64,000 nucleotides of DNA from Humulus lupulus (taxonomy: Eukaryota; Streptophyta; Magnoliopsida; Rosales; Cannabaceae). Both the position numbers and the translations under genes were made by a program. The stretch lies in the NCBI RefSeq assembly GCF_963169125.1, contig NC_084795.1, positions 133,465,701 to 133,529,700 on the forward strand. The letters run 5' to 3'. Positions 56,982 through 64,000 of this stretch are shown piece after piece. The notes under the pieces were generated by a model. The model saw only the letters and a program-made list of their open reading frames with translations, did not search any database and was not told the origin of the DNA. Position 1 is the stretch's first letter; each line of letters opens with the position of its first letter.

Positions 56982-59384
56982 TGTAACGACCCAAATTCGC
57001 TAATAAGGCTTAGGGGCCTTGATTAGTGTGCCTGAAGGGCATAAATGGAATTATATGTGATTTTAATTATTAAGATGCATGATTATGAGTTAAAGCATGT
57101 TATATGATTATTTGAGTATTTGAGATGCATGACTATGTGTATTAGTATGCATGTACGCCCTGATTAGGTTAGAAGGGCATAATCGTAATTTTGGCCATTA
57201 TGGGCATAATTGTATTGATATATGTGATAATTGTCGAGACCACATTATTATGTGGATATATCTGTGATCTTTGACTCGAGACGGTCCTAGTGAGCAAAGT
57301 AGCGGAAAAGTCATGGCGGGGATTTGTACCTGGCTTGGGGTTAGCTTAGGGATATAAATGGGAATTTAGCGAATATACTGGAGTTTATTTGGACATTGAG
57401 GAATAACATTGGTGGTTAATTAGGTGTCGGGAATTAAGCGGGAAATATTAGAGACACTCGAGGAGTTAGCGGGAATTGGGTAAAATGACTAAAATGCCCC
57501 TAAGTGGATTAAAGAGTTTAGAATTAATAGGGAGGGCATTAAGGTCATTTGGCTTTTAAAGATGGGTATTACTGAGGCTTTATGTTTGTGGGATTTGTAG
57601 AATATTACAGAAGTCTGAAAAGAAAGAAAAAGGAAAGGAAAAGAAAGGAAGGAAAACAGAGTGGTTCTCCTTGAGTCGGTTTGTGGTTCTCTTACCACTT
57701 TTCTCCATTCTTCTTGAAGCAAAATTCAGAGGAGAGCTAGTTCAATTAAGCCACAAGGTTACTGAGCTAAGATTGAGGATTTGACAAGGGTTTAGCAAGG
57801 TTAGGCCATCACTTGAGGTAAGGTTCTGTAATTTCTTTAGTTGCTGGTTTGGTTTCTGAACTATGGTGTATAAGTTGAGTTTGATGGGGAACTTTGGGGA
57901 AATTCAGGGCAAAGGTTAAGGAAAAGCAAGCCAAGGAGGCCTAGAGACAGCTTGTGGTCGAAATCCTATCAAAGGTATAAAGTCTAAACTCTAACTTTGT
58001 TGTTTAGCTGGCTTTTACTGAGTTTTAGTGTTTAGGAGTGGCTATGGTGAATTCTGAGTTTGGGGATGCATGTGCTTGAGTTCTAGGTATTTGGGGTGCT
58101 TGGGATGAGTGGAGCATGGTTGTAAGGTTGTTTTTAAGTTTGGGAAAGATTTGGAGGAGTTTTGGTTGGAGTTGGTTCGAGAAAATCGCAGAAGAGAAAA
58201 AATGGTGTTAGTTTGTCTGTGACTAGCGCTACAGCGCTAGCCTTTGGGCGCTGTAGCGCTAGGCAAGCTTGCTGAGGGAATTTTGGCTTCTGTTTGTAGC
58301 GCTGTAGCGCCCTCCCATGAGCGCTGTAGCACTACCCTTCCTTCTGAAGGGGATTTTAGGGTTGTTTGCATGGGCTTTTGACTTAGGGTTTGGGGTTTGA
58401 TTCCACCACCTTGTTTGGTGGAACTAGGACTTCCCGGGGGCTCGGGATTGTCCCCGAGGCTAGGTTTTGAACTTGAGGATTGATAATGACTTTGGCCATG
58501 ATTGTGATTAGGTGAGCGCTAGGGCTCGAGGGGGATCGTGCTCAAGGAGTCGAGGGATCAAAGCTAGTGAATTGAAAGGTAAGAGAACTGCACCCGATTA
58601 TATGTTTGTGATGGGACTAAGTGCTCCCGAGAATCGTATCGTGTCAATGATGGTATTACACCATGGGACATGTAAAAGCGGCCTAAGAGTGCCGTACATA
58701 GTATTTGCACACAGGGCGCGACTTGGCCACTGGTAGCCGAGAATATTCACTGAGCTTGGCTTAAGCGGGCCGGGGTCAGTGGGATAACGGAGGGAGCAGC
58801 CTGAGAGCGTTAGCCCTAGTTATCATTTGTGCAGTGATATATGATATGAATTGATATGCTCAACATGTTGGATACTTGATTATACTGAATGAGTATATGT
58901 TTGAGAACATGTGATGCATTGTGAGATATGTGTTTTTCTGTTGATTGCTTGTGCTCTATTGTTATGTTTTCTTGCTGGGCCTTGGCTCACGGGTGCTATG
59001 TGGTGCAGGTAAAGGCAAAGGCAGATTGGACCAAGCCTGAGATGGAGAGCTCCGAGGTGGAATGTACATAGCCAGCTGTTCGATCACCATTGTCGAGGAG
59101 TGGGTCAGGACAAGGATTACTTAACTGTTTGTTTTGCCTTAGTAAGGCTGGTTATTGTACTTGAACCTTGTAACTTTTGTAAACGATCTTTAAACTTGTA
59201 TTTTTGGGATCCTGTGTAAACATATAATGTTTCTTAATGTAAAAGTGGCTTTTGAGACCAAACCATTTTAAACCCTAGTTCTTTTATAGTTCCAGTATCA
59301 CGATTTTAACTAAATGACTTGATTAGCAAGTCTGGCACTTTTTAAACACACAGTGTACTGGTCTTGGCTATCCAGGGCGTTACA
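56982..59384 (+). repeat. Solo LTR, Ty3/gypsy (2403 bp), TSD AAGGG
   Basis: TGTAACGACCCAAATTCGCT to GGGCGTTACA, with AAGGG on both sides (56977-56981; 59385-59389). Same subfamily as the 5' LTR of element C. It interrupts the L1-type protein at Lys-Asp-Pro-Trp, and the frame continues on both sides. Confidence 0.9.
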
Positions 59385-59501
59385 AAGGGTCCTTAAAGGC
59401 TAAAATATTTTTGCCATTCCCAAAACGTCTACGTAAACCTTTCACTAATAGAGATCGCCCCAAAATAATACTCCACCAAACATAACTTGGTGTATACCCA
59501 A
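59385..59501 (-). pseudogene. L1-type RT exon fragment
   Basis: GYTPSYVWWSIILGRSLLVK then RRRFGNGKNILAFKD, the well-known plant L1 segment (PSYVWRSI...GR.LL..G.R..GNG). It starts after an acceptor-like TTCATTTAG at 59502 on the minus strand and continues beyond the solo LTR. Confidence 0.75.
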
Positions 59502-59777
59502 CTAAATGAATATGTCAATAGTACAACAAAACAATAAGGACAAAGAAGAAGATTATAATATAAAATTTTAAAGAGATAAATAACCAAGTTAGAAAGTATC
59601 AAAGAAACTTAGATGCACATAAAAGTAGAGCACGCAATGAAGAAATACAATATAGTGTTATTATAATGAGAAAACTGAAATATTAAAAATATACAGAATT
59701 AAATATGACAGAAAGAAACATGTTCATCACTGATACAATGAAAATATAATACAAATGAAAACAAACTAATATAATAC
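59502..59777 (-). other. 276-bp intron-like interruption of the L1-type RT
   Basis: The minus-strand sequence starts GTATTATATTAG and ends ATTCATTTAG, is AT-rich and has no RT similarity. The flanking codons (TCA A | TT GGG) join in phase to give a family-typical continuation. Confidence 0.5.
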
Positions 59778-59962
59778 TTGAAGCTGTTACAAAGTGTTCA
59801 TGGGAGTAATATTTAGCCTTAAAATCCAAAGCCACTAAGGAAGTACGATTTAAAAGAAGATGCCATGCTTGCGCAGCCAATAGGGCCTGGTTATGGTACA
59901 CAAAAGATCAAAAACCTAACCCTCCTTAAGCTTTAGGAAAACATAATTTGTACCAGGCTAAC
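59778..59962 (-). pseudogene. L1-type RT segment upstream of the intron-like gap
   Basis: WYKLCFPKA*GGLGF then SFVYHNQALLAAQAWHLLLN and SLVALDFKAKYYSHEHFV, matching the plant L1 block W.KLC..K..GGLGFR....N.ALLAKQ.WRLL..P.SL..R..KA+Y. Two in-frame stops. Its upstream (right) part was separated by the LTR fragment at 59963. Confidence 0.75.
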
Positions 59963-60252
59963 TGTAACACCCATAATTACCTAATAAGGCTAAGGTCTTG
60001 ATTATGGGGTTAGGATGACAAATTATGGAAATTATACGAATATATGTGATTTAATTATGAAATATGTGTTTATGTGATATATATGTGTGTATCATTATAT
60101 GATTACATGAGTTATATTATAATATGACTAAATATGCATATTTAGGTGTATTAAATATGCATGTGGGCCCGTTTCTTATTAGAAGGATAATTTTTGTAAT
60201 TTGGCCCGTTACGGCTATATTTGGAATATATGTAAAAATATGTGGATATATT
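59963..60252 (+). repeat. 5' end of a Ty3/gypsy LTR, truncated
   Basis: TGTAACACCCATAATTACCT, with the CTAATAAGGCTAAGG and TGTGGGCCCG blocks of the other TGTAAC LTRs in plus orientation. It stops near 60250, where minus-strand RNase H sequence of element D begins. Confidence 0.7.
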
Positions 60253-60960
60253 TGGGTTACTCGGCCATATCATTCAACTGATGTGATGCATAGGCAATCA
60301 CCTTTCCAGTCTATATAAGAACACAACCCAAATTCCTGTCTCGAGACGTCACAATAAACCATAAACTTGTTCTGATATGCAGGAAGACTCAGACTTGGAG
60401 CTGTAATCAATCACCATTTAAGTTCCTTAAAGTTGTTCTCACACTTATCTGACCATGCAAACTTCTGATTTTGAATGTCAGTTATGCAACGAGGTAACAA
60501 TCCTTGAGAATTCTCCCATAAAACACATATAGTACCCTACCAATCCAAGGGATTTCCAGATCTCTGAGGCGTTCCTAGGCCTTGGCCAATCTCTGACTGA
60601 GAGTACACCAAAATATCGTCGATAGAAACGATCACAAACTGATTTAGATACTCTTTGAACACCATGTTCATTAAATCCATAAAATAGCTAGGGCATTATT
60701 CAAACCAAAAGACATGACTAAGAACTCATAATGCCCATATCTGATACAAACAACCATCTTCTGCATAATCCTTCTCCCTAATCCTCAGCTGGTAATAACC
60801 AAATAAAAAATCTATCTTGAAGAATTCTGTCTTACCCTTAACCAAAACATTAGTTCCTACAGTTCTGCTAGAGCCATTCAATACAGTGCCCTAGACACTG
60901 GGTCCGTCCCTGACACCAACTTAATCACAACTCTATCTCCCTGTGCAGGGTAACCCTAGT
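60253..60960 (-). pseudogene. Element D RT and RNase H relic
   Basis: RT palm [20 protein letters not shown] and YYQLRIK; thumb GEFSRIVTSL; RNase H start NKFMVYCDVSRQEFG, running out near EYGRVTQIYPH at the breakpoint. Several frameshifts and stops; the catalytic Asp-Asp box lies in a damaged stretch near 60610. Confidence 0.7.
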
Positions 60961-61330
60961 AGATCCTCTGGAAACACATCAAAAAACTCCCTGACTAATC
61001 TAGTCTATCCTCGTCCCATTGACACGACCTGAGTGGTATCCACCACACTAGCTAAGAATCTTATGCATCCTTCCTGCAATAGGTCTTTAGCTCTAAGTAT
61101 AGATGTTATAAGAATATGGGGTCCATGCATAGTGCCAACAAATACAAAGGGTTTCTCACCCTCAAGCCCAAGGGTTACCATTTTTTTTTCTTGCAATCTA
61201 TCATTGCCCAAAACTTGGCTAACCAATCCATAACCAGGTTCATATCAAAGTCGATCATAACCAACTCTATCAAGTCAACTAATGAATCTTTCCCCACCAT
61301 AACCTAACCCATCTCTTAAGGGTTATCAAT
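60961..61330 (-). pseudogene. Element D protease region relic
   Basis: The segment KMVTLGLEGEKPFVFVGTMH with AKDLLQEGCIRFLASVVDT aligns with element A's protease-RT linker ([20 protein letters not shown]). The retroviral-protease Asp-Ser-Gly is not seen intact. Confidence 0.65.
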
Positions 61331-61559
61331 AGGGTTTCAAATTCTCATCACAATACAACCATACAATCCACATACTAATTTGGTGCTACTACTAGGTACA
61401 AAAAAACAAAGAAAACATGGCACCAAAACGAATCATTAGACTATAAGAATCAAAACTAGGAAGCTGATCTGTCACTACAGAAGGACTAGCCTCAGCCTCA
61501 GCCTCAGCCCCTGACTCTGACTGCGTCAGAGCGAATTCTCGAGCTGGAGTCGAGCTATC

Positions 61560-62480
61560 TGCTTCAATTCATTATTTCTTCTTTATCCCTGGGCAATCCC
61601 TCCTGAGGTGCCCAACCATCCTACATAAGAAACATGCCTTTGCTCGGCATTACTCCAGATGGTACCTCTTGCACTGAGTTCATTTCGGGTAGAGTTTCCA
61701 ATCCTCATCCTCGCCCTAATGGCCTATCTGAGCCATTCATAACCCCTTTTTCTAGTCCAGGGGTACTGAATATGTTGATAACTTTTCCTTTCTGATCATT
61801 GGAGCCTCTGCCCCTGCCTAATCCAATAAAAGGAGGTATCACTGCCTGAGCTCCGCGCTCTCTGACATTCTCCCTCCATATCTCATTTCGTTTGCTCTCA
61901 ACAACAAGAGCCCTCCCTACCACCTAAGCATAAGGAGAGATCTCATGTGCTGGGGCGATTCTAACGCCTTGGGCTATCCCAGAATTCAATCCCTGGATAA
62001 ATTGCTCCTTCAAAGCCACATCCGTGGGTACCATATCAAAAGAAAACTTGGCCAACCCATCGAATTTGTTAACATACTCAGTTACTATCGTGATTCCCTA
62101 AACCAGGTTCAGAAACTCATTTGTCTTTGCAGTCTTAACTGCTTCAAATATCTGTCATTAAACAACTTCCTAAATTCTTCCTAATTCATCACAGTTGTAT
62201 TTCCTGTCAGGGATACCACTTCCCACCACGTCCGGGCATCTTCTCGTAACACATATATATCACAGATCACCTTATCGTGACCCACCACCCCCATACTCTC
62301 GAGGATGGAACTGATTAGGCCCATCCATTGTTCAACTCTAAATGGATCTAGGCCTCCCTAAAAAACTGGAGGGTAATATTCTTGAAATCTCTCATATAGA
62401 AATTCCCACCTGTTCTCAACCCTAGGCTGAGCCAAAACTGGTGCCACTCTTGGCATAACAAATGAAGAGGTATTCCATGC
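61560..62480 (-). pseudogene. Element D gag with zinc knuckle
   Basis: Gag capsid start ENRWEFLYERFQEYYPPVF with DPFRVEQWMGLISSILESMG and EDARTWWEVV (62480-62220), a basic linker, then zinc knuckle CFLCRMVGHLRRDC (CX2CX4HX4C) near 61595-61640. Stops after PPVF and elsewhere. Same architecture as gag of element A. Confidence 0.72.
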
Positions 62481-63057
62481 AGAACATATTGTTTTAAACA
62501 CATAATCTATTCCTCTTACCTTTGCAATATTGCTTGCATATATGTAAACACTCACTGCCAATTCTGAGGGGCAGGCGGAGGGATCAGGCCCTAGCTGTAG
62601 TTTTCAGTCTCAACATAACTACCACTGGGTCCCATTAACTGCCTTGGGTACATAACCTCTGAGTTCATCTACAGTCAATAACTAGAACCATTAAGCATTA
62701 AGAACACATTTACAAGCCTACCCATGGAAAACAAAACAACACCACATTCACATATCACTGTAGTGCTAAAATACATGCCTATAAAATTCCTGCATCAATC
62801 AATAAGCCCTGCTCTTACCAACATAAATATCATGCTCTCAACTCTAGCATGCAGATAAAGCATTCATATATCATTGAGTAGGCAACCACATAATCATTTC
62901 AACAGTCAAGGGTCAGGCTCTAGCAGGTAAGACATTTATATCCTATTTAAGCAGTTAAACACATAACCATATAAATAGTTACCATACCCTGAGTGGAGCT
63001 TGTCTTTAGTAACGAGCGTACATGCCCATCTTGTCTCAGGAACCTTAACCTTGGCAC
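62481..63057 (-). other. Element D leader between PBS and gag
   Basis: Noncoding sequence with remnants of the gag N-terminus near 62560; no complete frame. Confidence 0.5.
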
Positions 63058-63069
63058 GCTCTGATACCA
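63058..63069 (-). promoter_or_regulatory. Primer-binding site of element D
   Basis: TGGTATCAGAGC on the minus strand, three bases from the LTR end at 63073; initiator-Met type. Confidence 0.82.
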
Positions 63070-63072
63070 AGT

Positions 63073-64000
63073 TGTAATGCCCTACTACTCAGGGGTCGTT
63101 ACACTGTGTATTTTAAATAGTACTGAACTCACTAAACGAGTCATTTTTCCATAACGTGTAACTAAACATGATTAACAGTTTAGGGTTAAAAAATTTGGTC
63201 AAAGGTATAAAACTTTTACTTCATACATGGGATCCAAAAAAAACATTAAAATGGATTATTACAATGGAAAAAAGTTACAACTAAAGGACCTACACGGCAA
63301 AATAGGGTTTGACCCTAGTTCCTCTTTAAAACCTCAGTCGTGGTGAGCCGCATATGTACACATTGTCACCTAAGCTCTCCAACTCAAGGATGGTTTAGCT
63401 TTCTTTTCCCCTTACCTAGACCACAAAGCACCCGTGAGCCAAGGCTCAGCAAGAAAACTTAAACATGATCATAAGCAGTTAATAACATATTACCAAATCA
63501 TAATAAGCATGCCTAGTAATAATAACTCTACTCATGCATGCATACAATTCATATAAATGGCTACAATGTCATAAAGGGTCAATAGCTCAAGATAAATGAT
63601 CAATGAATCATACCAGGACCTGATGCCCAAAATACATGATTAGTGAATCATAATTGGGCTCATCGTCCTAATACATGATTAATAAATCACACTGGGGCTC
63701 AGTGCCCTATTACATGATTATTAAATCATATTGGGGCTAAGCGCCCTAGGATATGGGAATAACGAGTCACCCCAGGTCTCTTTGCCCTATACTCTGGATA
63801 ACCAGCCTTGGAGCTAGCCCAACGAACTTGGCGCCTTAGTTTTCCACGACCAATAGGTCGGTCAAGCATATGTCACACTATTGATTAGGCATAACCATAT
63901 CGACCAGCACTCAGCGCGCCATTGCCGCCATCGACTTATAAGTCAATGTTTTCGACCAGCACTCAGTGTGCTAATGTCATCCTTAGCTCATAAGCCAATG
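63073..64000 (-). repeat. 5' LTR of element D, partial
   Basis: On the minus strand it ends GTAGGGCATTACA at 63073 and extends off the window. It includes the CTCACGGGTGCTTTGTGGTC / TAGGTAAGGGG block (63408-63458) in the same order as the plus-strand LTRs. Confidence 0.75.
63604..63760. repeat. Four ~40-bp tandem repeats in element D LTR
   Basis: Units start at about 63604, 63644, 63683 and 63722, with a TGAATCATA...GGGCT...CCC..TACATGATTA pattern. A further CGACCAGCACTCAG duplication lies at 63901-63965. Confidence 0.7.

Larger units (their letters stand above)
60253..64000 (-). mobile_element. Ty3/gypsy element D, minus strand, right edge outside window
   Basis: From the right: 5' LTR (63073 to beyond 64000), Met-type primer site, gag, zinc knuckle, protease, RT and RNase H, cut off near 60253. 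The protein blocks are closest to those of element A in this window. Integrase and 3' LTR are missing. Heavily mutated. Confidence 0.75.

Overview
This is 64 kb of plant nuclear DNA made almost entirely of transposable elements. The evidence is the mix of families: Ty3/gypsy elements of the Tat and Athila lineages, Ty3/gypsy LTRs followed by the plant-typical initiator-Met primer site TGGTATCAGAGC, 1.86-kb solo LTRs that look Ty1/copia-type, an L1-type LINE with a DUF4283/zinc-knuckle ORF1, a CACTA (En/Spm) element and a BED-finger hAT element. AT-rich spacers and TATAAATA-type LTR promoters fit an angiosperm, probably a eudicot; I cannot name the species. I see no ordinary single-copy host gene, rRNA, tRNA or CRISPR array.

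Layout. (1) 1-1280, minus: the 5' part of an L1 LINE with an open ORF1. (2) ~1340-8530, minus: a Tat-lineage Ty3/gypsy element (gag, protease, RT, two RNase H domains, integrase, 5' LTR 7781-8530), lightly damaged. It lies inside (3) an Athila-lineage element, plus, 8531-14081, whose 3' LTR is 12630-14081. That element in turn lies inside (4) a Ty3/gypsy LTR of which only 14082-14927 is seen. (5) 15848-46217: a 30.4-kb CACTA element (minus genes, CACTACAAAAAT ends, AAA target duplication) inflated by later insertions. These are a hAT element (16411-24504), itself hit by a copia-type solo LTR (19124-20981) and another solo LTR (21114-23003), and a 15.35-kb block (26944-42297) of two nested Ty3/gypsy elements that splits the TNP2 transposase gene; the outer one carries a second copia-type solo LTR (30014-31872). 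(6) 46453-55628: a Ty3/gypsy element whose two LTRs are of different subfamilies. (7) 56982-59384: a solo LTR with AAGGG target duplication. (8) 59963-64000: a plus-strand LTR fragment fused to a minus-strand decayed gypsy gag-pol with its 5' LTR at the window end.

Underneath (5)-(8) runs one older minus-strand coding locus (59962 down to about 15636): an L1-type reverse-transcriptase tail, zf-RVT domain and RNase H domain. Two of its interruptions have GT...AG borders and preserve reading phase. One is 276 bp; the other now spans about 40 kb because the CACTA element and the chimeric gypsy element sit within it. This intron-like architecture of a LINE-type sequence is the most unusual thing I found. 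Other points of interest are splice-donor-like blocks and GC-rich palindromic islands shared by diverged LTR subfamilies, a chimeric LTR pair, and a TNP2 reading frame that resumes at the expected codon across a 15-kb insertion.

Functionally the window is a nested TE graveyard. The Tat element and the LINE ORF1 look the least decayed; the others carry stops, frameshifts, deletions or lost termini.
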